Source of the DNA: Streptomyces liangshanensis
GTDB lineage: Bacteria; Actinomycetota; Actinomycetes; Streptomycetales; Streptomycetaceae
Direction of reading: 5' to 3'
Length of the DNA: 64,000 nucleotides
Assembly: GCF_011694815.1 (NCBI RefSeq)
Contig: NZ_CP050177.1
Location: 7,633,501-7,697,500 of the forward strand
The position numbers and the translations under genes were made by a program. Below, piece by piece: positions 35,043-43,695 of the stretch (its first letter is position 1; each line of letters opens with the position of its first letter). The notes under the pieces were generated by a model. The model had not been told where the DNA came from, ran no database searches, and saw only the letters and a program-made list of their open reading frames with translations.

Positions 35043-36032
35043 ATGGATGACACACAGTCCGGCGCGGCAGTGCACGCCGAACCGGCGCTCGCGGAGTACG
35101 AGGAGTCCTTCGCGGCCACGATCGCGCGCGACCAGCGCGTCGAGCCGCGGGACTGGATGCCCGACGGTTACCGCAAGACGCTGATCAGGCAGATCGCACA
35201 GCACGCCCACTCGGAGATCATCGGCATGCAGCCGGAGGGCGACTGGATCACCCGGGCCCCCTCGCTGCGCCGCAAGGCGATCCTGTTCGCGAAGGTCCAG
35301 GACGAGGCCGGCCACGGCCTCTACCTGTACTCGGCCGCCGAGACCCTGGGCGTCGACCGGGACGACCTCACCACGCGCCTGATCGAGGGCCGCCAGAAGT
35401 ATTCGTCGATCTTCAACTACCCCACCCCGACCTTCGCGGACGTCGGCGTGATCGGCTGGTTCGTGGACGGCGCGGCGATCTGCAACCAGGTGCCGTTGTG
35501 CCGCAGTTCGTACGGTCCGTACGCCCGGGCGATGGTCCGTATCTGCAAGGAGGAGTCCTTCCACCAGCGGCAGGGCTACGAGTTGCTGATGACGATGATG
35601 CGCGGGACCGAGGCGCAGCGGGCGATGGTGCAGGACGCGGTGGACCGGTGGTGGTGGCCGTCGCTGATGATGTTCGGCCCGCCGGACGGGAACTCGCCGA
35701 ACTCGGCGGCGTCGATGGCGTGGAAGATCAAGCGTCACAGCAACGACGAGCTGCGCCGGCGCTTCGTGGACATGACCGTGCCGCAGGCCCAGAAGCTCGG
35801 GGTGACCCTTCCGGACCCCGAACTGCGGTGGAACGAGGCGGAGGGCCGCCACGACTTCGGGACCCCCGACTGGGACGAGCTGACGCGCGTCATCACGGGC
35901 GACGGGCCGTGCAACGAGGAGCGGGTCCGGCGGCGGCGCGAGGCGCACGAGGAAGGCGCGTGGGTACGGGAGGCGGCCGCGGCGCACGCGGCGAAGCAGG
36001 CGGCACGGACGCGCGAAGGAGCGGCGGCATGA
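35043..36032 (+). CDS. paaA: Phenylacetyl-CoA epoxidase, catalytic subunit PaaA
   Basis: A 329-residue di-iron monooxygenase subunit. The iron ligands come from four helices, visible as [15 protein letters not shown] and [15 protein letters not shown], each with an ExxH motif. PaaA with PaaC forms the core of the multicomponent epoxidase that converts phenylacetyl-CoA to the 1,2-epoxide. ATG 35043 has GGGGAG upstream. It heads the operon paaABCDE; its stop overlaps paaB by four bases. Confidence 0.95.
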   Translation: MDDTQSGAAVHAEPALAEYEESFAATIARDQRVEPRDWMPDGYRKTLIRQIAQHAHSEIIGMQPEGDWITRAPSLRRKAILFAKVQDEAGHGLYLYSAAETLGVDRDDLTTRLIEGRQKYSSIFNYPTPTFADVGVIGWFVDGAAICNQVPLCRSSYGPYARAMVRICKEESFHQRQGYELLMTMMRGTEAQRAMVQDAVDRWWWPSLMMFGPPDGNSPNSAASMAWKIKRHSNDELRRRFVDMTVPQAQKLGVTLPDPELRWNEAEGRHDFGTPDWDELTRVITGDGPCNEERVRRRREAHEEGAWVREAAAAHAAKQAARTREGAAA

Positions 36033-36331
36033 GCGAGATCCAGGAGTCGAGGGCGGGCTGGCCGCTGTACGAGGTGTTCGTGCGCGGCAAGCGGGGGCTC
36101 AACCACGTCCACGTCGGCTCGCTCCACGCGGCCGACGACCGGATGGCCCTCACCCACGCCCGGGACCTGTACACGCGGCGCAACGAGGGCGTGAGCATCT
36201 GGGTGGTGCGCTCGGCGCACATCGCCGCCTCGACCCGTGACGAGAAGGACCCCTTCTTCGAGCCCAGCGCCGACAAGGTGTACCGGCATCCCACCTTCTA
36301 CGACATCCCCGACGACGTCCCCCACATCTAG
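36029..36331 (+). CDS. paaB: Phenylacetyl-CoA epoxidase subunit PaaB
   Basis: A 100-residue protein with [36 protein letters not shown] and [11 protein letters not shown], the standard PaaB text. PaaB bridges PaaA/PaaC dimers in the epoxidase complex. ATG overlaps the paaA stop. Confidence 0.95.
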   Translation: MSEIQESRAGWPLYEVFVRGKRGLNHVHVGSLHAADDRMALTHARDLYTRRNEGVSIWVVRSAHIAASTRDEKDPFFEPSADKVYRHPTFYDIPDDVPHI

Positions 36332-36341
36332 GAGCCCGGGC

Positions 36342-37172
36342 ATGACCGACGACCACGTCTACATGACCCTCGCGGAGGGGCACGACGACGGCGACGCCCG
36401 GTGGGCGTTCGGCACCGGCTTCGAGGACCCCCTGCACGGCGTGGACACCACCATCCCCGGCGGCGTCGATCGGGCGGACCTCACCGCGACCTGTCTCGCG
36501 CTCGGCGACGACGCCCTGATCAGTGCCCAGCGGCTCGCGGAGTGGACCACCCGCGCCCCCGAGCTGGAGGAGGACGTCGCCCTCGCGAACATCGGGCTCG
36601 ACCTGCTCGGGCAGGCCCGTCTGCTGTACACCCGGGCCGGCCACGCCGACGGCACCGGCCGCGGCGAGGACGCCTACGCGTACTTCCGCGACCCCGCCGC
36701 CTTCCGCAACGTACGCCTGGCCGAACTGCCGAACGGGGACTTCGCGTTCAGCGTCGTACGACTCCTGGTCCTGTCCACCTGGCGGCTCGCCCACTTCCAG
36801 CGGCTCACCACCACCGCGGACCCCGTCCTCTCCGCCATCGCGGTCAAGGGCGTGAAGGAGCTGACGTACCACCGCCAGTGGGCCGCCGACTGGACGCTGC
36901 GCCTTGGCGACGGCACCGAGGAGTCGCACCGGCGCACACGCACCGCGCTGCGGCAGGTCGCGCCGTACCTGGGCGAGCTGTTCTCGGCGTACGACGTCCG
37001 CGAAGAAGTCCTCGCGATCCTGCGCCAGGTCCTCGACGCCGCCGGACTCCCCCTGCCCGCGTGGCAGCCGCTCCCGGGATCCGGCCGGGACGGGGACCAC
37101 ACCGAACACCTCGCCCCGCTGCTGGCCGAGTTGCAGTCCGTGGCCCGGGCCCACCCGGAGGGCACATGGTGA
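36342..37172 (+). CDS. paaC: Phenylacetyl-CoA epoxidase subunit PaaC
   Basis: A 276-residue helical structural subunit related to PaaA but without full iron ligands. LALGDDALISAQRLAEWTTR, EEDVALANIGLDLLGQARLL and ELTYHRQWAADWTLRLGDGT are typical. ATG 36342 is ten bases after paaB; a second ATG at 36360 is less likely. The end overlaps paaD. Confidence 0.95.
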   Translation: MTDDHVYMTLAEGHDDGDARWAFGTGFEDPLHGVDTTIPGGVDRADLTATCLALGDDALISAQRLAEWTTRAPELEEDVALANIGLDLLGQARLLYTRAGHADGTGRGEDAYAYFRDPAAFRNVRLAELPNGDFAFSVVRLLVLSTWRLAHFQRLTTTADPVLSAIAVKGVKELTYHRQWAADWTLRLGDGTEESHRRTRTALRQVAPYLGELFSAYDVREEVLAILRQVLDAAGLPLPAWQPLPGSGRDGDHTEHLAPLLAELQSVARAHPEGTW

Positions 37173-37681
37173 CCGGTACGGTGGACGTCCGCCGCGCCCG
37201 TCACATCGCCGAGGGCGTGCCCGACCCGGAACTCCCCATGCTCACCCTCGCCGACCTCGGGGTGCTGCGCGGAGTCGAGGCCGGCGACGACGGCACGATC
37301 GTCGCGTCCCTCACCCCCACCTACTCCGGCTGTCCCGCCATGGCCGAGATGCGCGCCGGGGTGGCGACCCGGCTGAGGGCCGCCGGGTACGCGCACGTGG
37401 AGATCCGTACCGTCCTGGACCCGCCGTGGACCACGGACTGGATCACCCCTGCGGGCCGCCGCAAGCTCGCCGAGCACGGCATCGCCCCGCCCGGTCCCGC
37501 CCCCCGGCACGCGCCCGGCCCCGTCCCCCTGGTGCTCTCCCCGACGCGCGCACAGGTGGGCTGCCCCTTGTGCGGTTCGGCGGACACCGAGGAAACCTCC
37601 CGGTTCGGTGCCACGTCGTGCAAGGCGCTGTGGCGCTGCCGCGCCTGCCGTGAGCCGTTCGAGTACGTCAAGGAGATCTGA
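37166..37681 (+). CDS. paaD: Phenylacetate pathway protein PaaD (Fe-S assembly)
   Basis: A 171-residue protein with an N-terminal MIP18/DUF59 domain (GVPDPELPMLTLADLGVLRG, TYSGCPAMAEM) and a C-terminal zinc-binding part (CPLCGSADTEETSRFG, then SCKALWRCRACREPF). PaaD is thought to mature the iron-sulfur cluster of PaaE. It overlaps paaC by 7 bases and shares its last A with the paaE start. Confidence 0.93.
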   Translation: MVTGTVDVRRARHIAEGVPDPELPMLTLADLGVLRGVEAGDDGTIVASLTPTYSGCPAMAEMRAGVATRLRAAGYAHVEIRTVLDPPWTTDWITPAGRRKLAEHGIAPPGPAPRHAPGPVPLVLSPTRAQVGCPLCGSADTEETSRFGATSCKALWRCRACREPFEYVKEI

Positions 37682-38784
37682 TGGCAGACCTGTTGAGCCC
37701 GGCACCCGCACGGGCCCCACGGCGCCGGCCCGCCTTCCACCCCCTGCGCGTGGCCGAGGTACGGCGGCTGTGCGAGGACGCGGTCTCCGTCGCGTTCGAG
37801 ATCCCCGCCGAACTCGCCGCGGAGTTCGCCTTCGCCCCCGGGCAGGCGCTCACCCTGCGCCGCCAGGTCGAGGGACGCGACGAGCGGCGCTCGTACTCCA
37901 TCTGCGCCCCGGCCGGCACCCTCCCGCGCATCGGGGTGCGGGAAGTGCCCGACGGCCTGTTCTCGTCCTGGCTCGTCCACCAGGTGAAGCCCGGGGACGT
38001 CATCGACGTCATGGCCCCCACCGGCGCGTTCACCCCCGACCTCACCACGCACGGCCACCACGTCCTGGTCGCGGCCGGTTCCGGGATCACCCCGATGATC
38101 TCCATCGCCGAGTCGGTCCTCGCCGCCGACGACCGCTCGCGGGTCACCCTCTTCTACGGCAACCGCCGCACCAACTCGGTGATGTTCGCCGACGAACTCG
38201 CCGACCTCAAGGACCTCTACCCGACCCGCTTCCAGCTCGCGCACGTCCTGTCGCGCGAACCGCGCGAGGCCGAGATGCTCACCGGCCGCCTCGACGCAGA
38301 CCGCCTCGCCGCCCTCGTCGCCGGGCTGGTCGACGTCGCGGACGCCGACCACTGGTGGCTGTGCGGCCCCCACGGCATGGTCCGCGACGCCCAGCGCGTC
38401 CTGACCGGGCTCGGCGTCCCCGCCGACCGGGTCCACCGCGAGCTGTTCTTCGCCGACGACGAGCCGGTACGCGAGACACGCCACGTGGACGCCGCCGCCG
38501 AGGGCCCGGTCAGCCAGGTCACCCTCACACTCGACGGCCGCACCACCACCGGCCCGCTCGCCCGCACCGAAACCATCCTTGACGGCGCCCAGAAGACCCG
38601 CCCCGACCTCCCCTTCGCCTGCAAGGGCGGGGTGTGCGGCACCTGCCGCGCCCTGGTCACCGACGGCAAGGCGGACATGCGCCGCAACTACGCCCTCGAA
38701 CCGGCCGAGGTCGACGCCGGATACGTCCTCACCTGCCAGACCTACCCCGTCTCGGAAACAGTGAGCGTCGACTACGACAGCTGA
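37681..38784 (+). CDS. paaE: Phenylacetyl-CoA epoxidase reductase PaaE
   Basis: A 367-residue ferredoxin reductase. An FAD domain with ERRSYSICAP, an NAD(P)H domain with LVAAGSGITPMISI and FYGNRRT, and a C-terminal 2Fe-2S ferredoxin domain with CKGGVCGTC plus a later Cys (VLTCQTYP) feed electrons from NADPH to PaaA. It starts at ATG 37681 within the paaD stop. PaaK, PaaG, PaaZ and PaaF are not in the window, so the rest of the pathway lies elsewhere. Confidence 0.94.
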   Translation: MADLLSPAPARAPRRRPAFHPLRVAEVRRLCEDAVSVAFEIPAELAAEFAFAPGQALTLRRQVEGRDERRSYSICAPAGTLPRIGVREVPDGLFSSWLVHQVKPGDVIDVMAPTGAFTPDLTTHGHHVLVAAGSGITPMISIAESVLAADDRSRVTLFYGNRRTNSVMFADELADLKDLYPTRFQLAHVLSREPREAEMLTGRLDADRLAALVAGLVDVADADHWWLCGPHGMVRDAQRVLTGLGVPADRVHRELFFADDEPVRETRHVDAAAEGPVSQVTLTLDGRTTTGPLARTETILDGAQKTRPDLPFACKGGVCGTCRALVTDGKADMRRNYALEPAEVDAGYVLTCQTYPVSETVSVDYDS

Positions 38785-38811
38785 AGCAGCGGCCGGGGTG
38801 TCCGTGCCCGG

Positions 38812-39015
38812 TCAGTGCTTCCGGAACTTCTCGATCAGCGCGTCCGGATCCACACTGTTGCTGTCGGACCCGATATTGCCCAGCTCGGTGTTCCCGCCGT
38901 GGTCCTCCCACATCTTCAGCAGTTCGAGCTGCCGTTCTCTCGACAATGATTCGACCCATTCCTGATGGGCCGGAGAAATCTGGTCCATCAGTTTGCTCAG
39001 CGCTTCCATGGCCAT
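38812..39015 (-). CDS. Small 67-residue protein, unknown, divergent from the furan-synthase gene
   Basis: A Cys-free, mostly helical 67-residue protein: SKLMDQISPAHQEWVESLSR, then QLELLKMWEDHGGN, an Asn/Ser/Gly stretch, and PDALIEKFRKH. ATG 39015 has GAGGAGGAG seven bases upstream, a strong site, so it is probably a real gene. I do not recognise it. It diverges from the MfnB-type gene across a region with four 12-bp repeats and may be a regulator or partner of that pathway. It is convergent with paaE. Confidence 0.7.
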   Translation of the reverse strand: MAMEALSKLMDQISPAHQEWVESLSRERQLELLKMWEDHGGNTELGNIGSDSNSVDPDALIEKFRKH

Positions 39016-39115
39016 CGGATTCTCCTCCTCGGCCCCCCGTACAACCCGGTGCACGACCCAACGGTCGACACGATCTCACGGCGCCCCACCGCTCGCCACC
39101 GGAGCCCGTCCCCGC

Positions 39116-39163
39116 GATTCGGACGGGGATTCGGACGGGGATTCGGGCCGCGATTCGGACTGG
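39116..39163. repeat. Four tandem 12-bp repeats in the divergent region before the furan cluster
   Basis: GATTCGGACGGG occurs at 39116-39127 and 39128-39139, then two variants at 39140-39151 and 39152-39163. The 333-base gap between the small gene and the MfnB-type gene contains no gene; this phased array, about one turn per unit, is the most likely regulator-binding region. Confidence 0.8.
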
Positions 39164-39348
39164 TGTACGCGGCGCGCGGCACCGGGCGTGCACGGCGCAT
39201 TGAGTGGTGAGGGGCCATTCCTCTCCGGGTTCCGTGCGCTCTACCGAGGGCCGTACGACCCGGTGATGATGAACGGACCGCAAGGAATCCGGTCGTTTCC
39301 GTATGCCCGTCCGCCCCGCGGACGGGTGTGCGAGGAAAGGAGTGCACG

Positions 39349-40098
39349 TTGTTGCTTCTCATTTCTCCGGACGGTGTCGAGGAAGCCCTCGATTGCGCGA
39401 AAGCCGCGGAATACCTGGACATTGTCGACGTGAAGAAGCCCGACGAGGGATCGCTCGGCGCGAACTTCCCGTGGGTCATCAGAGAGATCCGTGACGCGGT
39501 CCCGGCCGGCAAGCCGGTGTCCGCGACGGTCGGGGACGTGCCGTACAAGCCGGGGACGGTGGCCCAGGCGGCCCTCGGCGCGGCCGTCTCGGGAGCTACG
39601 TACATCAAGGTCGGCCTGTACGGCTGCACCACCCCCGACCAGGCCATCGAGGTCATGCGCGGGGTCGTCCGCGCGGTGAAGGACTACCGGCCCGACGCGC
39701 TGGTGGTCGCCTCCGGGTACGCCGACGCCCACCGGATCGGCTGCGTCAACCCGCTCGCGCTCCCCGACATCGCCCACCGGGCCGGCGCCGACGCCGCCAT
39801 GCTCGACACCGCGATCAAGGACGGGACGCGGCTCTTCGACCACGTACCGCCGGACGCCTGCGGCGAGTTCGTCCGCCTCGCCCACGAGGCCGGGCTGCTC
39901 GCGGCCCTCGCCGGCAGTGTGAAAGCGGCGGACCTCGGCGCCCTGACCCGCATCGGTACGGACATCGTCGGGGTGCGCGGGGCCGTCTGCGAGGGGGGCG
40001 ACCGCAACGCGGGAAGGATCCAGCCGCACCTGGTGGCCGCCTTCCGGGCGGAGATGGACCGGCACGCCCAGGAACACGCCGCCGCGGCCGCGAGCTGA
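39349..40098 (+). CDS. mfnB: (5-formylfuran-3-yl)methyl phosphate synthase, MfnB-like
   Basis: A 249-residue TIM-barrel protein that begins [14 protein letters not shown], as MfnB does. Archaeal MfnB joins two glyceraldehyde 3-phosphates into 4-(hydroxymethyl)-2-furaldehyde phosphate for methanofuran. Asp27 and Lys29 ([15 protein letters not shown]), Lys87 (TYIKVGLYG), Asp153 and Lys157 ([15 protein letters not shown]) match the Methanocaldococcus residues I recall as Asp25, Lys27, Lys85, Asp151 and Lys155, all shifted by two. TTG 39349 has AGGAG six bases upstream. It starts an operon with two dehydrogenases and a methyltransferase, and none of the other methanofuran genes is present. Confidence 0.88.
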   Translation: MLLLISPDGVEEALDCAKAAEYLDIVDVKKPDEGSLGANFPWVIREIRDAVPAGKPVSATVGDVPYKPGTVAQAALGAAVSGATYIKVGLYGCTTPDQAIEVMRGVVRAVKDYRPDALVVASGYADAHRIGCVNPLALPDIAHRAGADAAMLDTAIKDGTRLFDHVPPDACGEFVRLAHEAGLLAALAGSVKAADLGALTRIGTDIVGVRGAVCEGGDRNAGRIQPHLVAAFRAEMDRHAQEHAAAAAS

Positions 40099-40106
40099 GG
40101 CCCGGC

Positions 40107-41522
40107 ATGACCTTACGCCGCCCCCCGCACCCACCCGGCATATCCGGGACGCCGAGCCGTGAGCGCTTCGCCGTCGTCGACCCGGCGACGGGCGAGGCCT
40201 TCGAGGACGCCCCCGACCAGCGGCCCGACGACCTGGACGCCGCGGTCCGCGGGGCCCAGGAGGCCTGGCGGGACTGGCGCACCGACTCCACCGTCCGTAC
40301 CAGCGCACTGCTCGCGGCCGCCGACGCCGTCGAGGCGGCCGGGCCGGACCTCGCCCCGCTGCTCACCCGGGAACAGGGCAAACCCCTGGCCGAGTCGTAC
40401 GCGGAGGTCGACCGCACGGCCGCCCGCCTGCGGCACTTCGCGGGCCTGACCCCGGAGACCCGGCTGATCACGGACGGCCGTCCGGTACGCGGCGAGATCC
40501 GCTGGCGGCCGCTCGGGCCCGTCGCCGCGATCGTCCCGTGGAACTTCCCCCTCCAGCTCGCCTCGGCGAAGTTCGCGCCCGCGCTCGCCGCGGGCAACAC
40601 GGTCGTGCTCAAACCGTCCCCCTTCACCCCCCTCGCCACCCGGCTGCTGGCGTCCGTCGTCTCCTCCGTCCTCCCCGAGGACGTGCTCACCGTCGTCACC
40701 GGCCACGAACCCCTCGGCGCCCGCCTCGCCTCCCACCCGGGCATCCGGCACGTCACCTTCACCGGTTCCGCCGCCACCGGGCGGGCCGTCGCGCGGGGCG
40801 CGGCGGCCTCGCTCGCCCGGGTCACCCTGGAACTCGGCGGCAACGACGCCGCGATCCTGCTGGAGGACACGGACGTGGAGCGGATCGCGGACCGGCTGTT
40901 CTGGGCCGCGTTCCGCAACTGCGGGCAGGTCTGCATGGCCGTCAAACGCGTCTACGCCCCGGCCGCCCTCTACTCCGACGTCGTCGAGGCCCTCGCTCGG
41001 CACGCGAAGAGCGTGGTGGTCGGACCCGGCCTCGACCCGGGCACGCAGCTGGGCCCGCTCAACAACGCCCCCCAACTGGCCCGGATCGAGGACCGCACGG
41101 CCCAGGCCCTGGCGGACGGCGCCCGGGCCGTGGCCGGCGGCCACCGGCTGGACCGGCCGGGCTACTTCTACGCCCCGACGATCCTCGCCGACGTCCCGCC
41201 CGACAGCCCGGTGGTGACGGAGGAGCAGTTCGGCCCCGTCCTGCCCGTGCTGCCGTACGAACACCTCGACGACGCCGTCGAGGCGGCCAACAGCACCGGG
41301 TTCGGCCTGGGCGGCTCGGTGTGGGGGACCGACCTCGACCGGGCCCAGGCGGTCGCCGACCGGCTGGAGTGCGGGACGGCCTGGGTCAACCACCACGCCG
41401 AACTGTCCCTCGCCCAGCCCTTCGCCGGCATCAAGGACAGCGGCGTCGGCGTCGCGGGCGGGCAGTGGGGGCTCTACGGCAACCTCAGACCCTTTGTCGT
41501 CCACCGTCCCCTGGAGGCGTGA
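40107..41522 (+). CDS. Aldehyde dehydrogenase in the furan cluster
   Basis: A 471-residue NAD(P)-dependent aldehyde dehydrogenase. VPWNFPLQLASAKFAPALAA, TFTGSAATGRAV, the base Glu in LELGGND and the nucleophile Cys in RNCGQVCMAVKR are complete. It begins eight bases after the MfnB-type gene, so it should act in the same path, most simply by oxidising the furan aldehyde to a carboxylic acid. The real substrate is not shown by sequence. Confidence 0.9.
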   Translation: MTLRRPPHPPGISGTPSRERFAVVDPATGEAFEDAPDQRPDDLDAAVRGAQEAWRDWRTDSTVRTSALLAAADAVEAAGPDLAPLLTREQGKPLAESYAEVDRTAARLRHFAGLTPETRLITDGRPVRGEIRWRPLGPVAAIVPWNFPLQLASAKFAPALAAGNTVVLKPSPFTPLATRLLASVVSSVLPEDVLTVVTGHEPLGARLASHPGIRHVTFTGSAATGRAVARGAAASLARVTLELGGNDAAILLEDTDVERIADRLFWAAFRNCGQVCMAVKRVYAPAALYSDVVEALARHAKSVVVGPGLDPGTQLGPLNNAPQLARIEDRTAQALADGARAVAGGHRLDRPGYFYAPTILADVPPDSPVVTEEQFGPVLPVLPYEHLDDAVEAANSTGFGLGGSVWGTDLDRAQAVADRLECGTAWVNHHAELSLAQPFAGIKDSGVGVAGGQWGLYGNLRPFVVHRPLEA

Positions 41523-41524
41523 CG

Positions 41525-42676
41525 ATGAGATTCGGCGCGGCGGTGCTGCGCTCGTACGACAGCCCGTTCACCGTCGAGGAGGTGAACCTCGACCCGGTCC
41601 CGGCCGACGGAGAGGTCCTGGTCAGGATCGCCGGCACCGGCATGTGCCGGACCGATCTCGCGGTCCGGCGCTCGGCGGGGCGCTCACCCCTTCCCGCCGT
41701 ACTCGGCCACGAGGGAGCCGGGGTCGTCGTGGGGACAGGAGGCCCGCACACCGGACTGAGCGAGGGCGACCACGTCGTGCTCAGCTTCGACTCCTGCGGA
41801 CACTGCCGGAGTTGCCTCGCCGCGGCCCCCGCCTACTGCGACTCCTTCGCCTCGCTCAACCTCTTCGGCGGACGCGCCGAGAACGCGGCGCGGTTCACCG
41901 ACAAGGCGGGCGGTGCCCTCGCTCCCCGGTGGTTCGGCCAGTCCTCGTTCGCCGAGTACGCGGTGGTCGCGGCCCGCAACGCCGTACGGGTCGACCCCTC
42001 GCTGCCCGTCGAACTCCTCGGCCCCCTCGGCTGCGGATTCCTCACCGGCGCCGGCGCGGTCCTCCACTCCTTCGGCGTCGGGCCCGGCGACACCGTCGCG
42101 GTCTTCGGCGCGGGAGCCGTGGGCCTGGCCGCCGTCATGGCGGCCACCGCCTGCGGCGCGGAGACCGTCGCCGTCGACCGGTACCCCGAACGGCTCGCCC
42201 TGGCACGGCGGTTCGGCGCGACCGCGCTGGACGCCGCGTCGGGCGACCTGCCCGGCCGCATCCGGCGGCTGACCGACGGCGGCGCGCGGTTCGCGCTGGA
42301 CACCACCGCCTCCGCCCGGCTGATCAACGACGCGCTGCGGGCCCTGCGCCCGACCGGACACCTCGGTCTGGTGGCCCGGCTGCACACCACACTGCCGCTC
42401 GAACCGGGCGTGCTGGACCGGGGAAGGAGGATCTCCCACATCTGCGAGGGGGACGCGGTGCCGGGACTCCTGATACCGAGGCTGACCGGGCTGTGGCAGG
42501 CCGGGCGGTTCCCCTTCGACGAGTTGATCCGTACGTACCCACTCGCCGACATCAACGAGGCGGAACGCGACTGCGAGGCGGGCCGCGTCGTCAAACCCGT
42601 CCTGCTGCCCCGGGCCCCGTCCGCCGGACGAGCCCGGGGCAGCACCCCCCGACGTGCGACCAGGGAGAACATGTGA
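41525..42676 (+). CDS. Zinc-dependent alcohol dehydrogenase in the furan cluster
   Basis: A 383-residue MDR enzyme like aryl-alcohol dehydrogenase. Catalytic zinc ligands are Cys in GTGMCRTDLAVRR and His-Glu in LGHEGAGVV; structural zinc ligands are CGHCRSC and a fourth Cys seven residues later. The cofactor motif is VFGAGAVGLAAV with Asp at the end of the next strand, pointing to NAD. It starts two bases after the aldehyde dehydrogenase and may oxidise the hydroxymethyl group of the furan or reduce the aldehyde. The C-terminal ~20 residues are Arg-rich. Confidence 0.88.
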   Translation: MRFGAAVLRSYDSPFTVEEVNLDPVPADGEVLVRIAGTGMCRTDLAVRRSAGRSPLPAVLGHEGAGVVVGTGGPHTGLSEGDHVVLSFDSCGHCRSCLAAAPAYCDSFASLNLFGGRAENAARFTDKAGGALAPRWFGQSSFAEYAVVAARNAVRVDPSLPVELLGPLGCGFLTGAGAVLHSFGVGPGDTVAVFGAGAVGLAAVMAATACGAETVAVDRYPERLALARRFGATALDAASGDLPGRIRRLTDGGARFALDTTASARLINDALRALRPTGHLGLVARLHTTLPLEPGVLDRGRRISHICEGDAVPGLLIPRLTGLWQAGRFPFDELIRTYPLADINEAERDCEAGRVVKPVLLPRAPSAGRARGSTPRRATRENM

Positions 42677-42694
42677 CAAGGGAGAACAGGTGAC
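42662..42694 (+). repeat. Direct duplication of a ribosome-site/start region
   Basis: AGGGAGAACA followed by TGTGAC (42662-42677) is repeated as AGGGAGAACAGGTGAC (42679-42694). The first copy contains the stop of the alcohol dehydrogenase; the second contains the ribosome site and GTG start of the methyltransferase. Confidence 0.7.
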
Positions 42695-43598
42695 CGGCAC
42701 AACGTCTCGCGACACCGAAGTGGAAGGCGTGGAAGGAGGCGTCGGCGTGACCGCTCTCCTGGTCGCCGCGTCACGGGCGATCGAGACCCACCGCCACGAC
42801 GCCCTGGCCCGTGACGTCTACGCGGAGCACTTCGTGCGCGCCGCGCCCGCGTCGGCCGCCTGGCCGGTGCGCCCGCACCAGGTGGAGGACGGGGACGCGA
42901 ACCCGCTGTGGGGGCGGTTCGCCCGGTACTTCGGCCTGCGGACGAGAGTCCTCGACGACTTCGTCCTCCGGTCCGTCCGCAAGGGCGGCGCCCGGCAGGT
43001 GGTGCTGCTCGGGGCGGGGTTGGACACCCGGGCGTTCCGGCTCGACTGGCCCCCCGGCTGCGTGGTCTACGAGATCGACCGGGAAGGCGTCCTGGCGTTC
43101 AAGCACGAGGTCCTCGACGGGCTGTCGGCCCGCCCCAGGGCGGAGCGTGTCACCGTCCCGGTCGACCTGCGGGCCGACTGGGTCGCCGCGCTGGCCGGCG
43201 CCGGCTTCGACACGGCGGCGCCGAGCGTCTGGCTGGCCGAGGGGCTGCTGTTCTACCTGCCGCCCGTCGCCGAGACGTACCTCATCGACACGGTCGACCG
43301 GTTGGCCTCGCCGGGGAGCGCCCTGGCGTTCGAGGTCAAGCTCGAACGGGACCTGCTGGAGTACCGCGACAGCCCGCTGTACACCGCGACCCACCACCAG
43401 ATCGGCATCGACCTGCTCAACCTGTTCGACCTGCGGCCGCGCCCCGACTCCGCCGGTGACCTGGCGGTCAAGGGCTGGTCCACCGCGGTCCACACCCCGT
43501 TCGACTTCACCCGCTTCCACGGGCGCGGTCCGTTGCCGGAGGAGAACGACGCGCTGGAGGGCAACCGGTGGGTGTTCGCGGACAAACCCCGGCAGTGA
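42690..43598 (+). CDS. SAM-dependent methyltransferase (TIGR00027/PF04072 type)
   Basis: A 302-residue class I methyltransferase. VVLLGAGLDTRAFRLDWPPG is the SAM-binding motif of the leucine-carboxyl-methyltransferase-like family, preceded by GRFARYFGLRTRVLDDF and followed by VYEIDREGVLAFK and WLAEGLLFYLPP. These enzymes often methylate carboxyl or hydroxyl groups. GTG 42690 has AGGGAG upstream. As the last gene of the furan cluster it could make a methyl ester of the furan acid, which is inference. Confidence 0.88.
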   Translation: MTGTTSRDTEVEGVEGGVGVTALLVAASRAIETHRHDALARDVYAEHFVRAAPASAAWPVRPHQVEDGDANPLWGRFARYFGLRTRVLDDFVLRSVRKGGARQVVLLGAGLDTRAFRLDWPPGCVVYEIDREGVLAFKHEVLDGLSARPRAERVTVPVDLRADWVAALAGAGFDTAAPSVWLAEGLLFYLPPVAETYLIDTVDRLASPGSALAFEVKLERDLLEYRDSPLYTATHHQIGIDLLNLFDLRPRPDSAGDLAVKGWSTAVHTPFDFTRFHGRGPLPEENDALEGNRWVFADKPRQ

Positions 43599-43661
43599 CG
43601 CCGCCGCCGGCCCTCCGTACCGGCTGAACCGGCGCGGGCAGGGCGGGCTTTGGCATCGGTA

Positions 43662-43695
43662 CGGGTGGGTCCGGCGGCGTCGCCGGGCCCACCCG
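43662..43695. terminator. Bidirectional terminator hairpin
   Basis: 15-bp inverted repeat with one G-U pair and a 4-base loop, between the methyltransferase and the convergent TetR gene and touching the TetR stop. Confidence 0.78.

Noticed and set aside
33528..35987. 819-codon minus-strand frame opposite paaJ and paaA
   Set aside because: Antisense to two well-supported paa genes and without any recognisable sequence.
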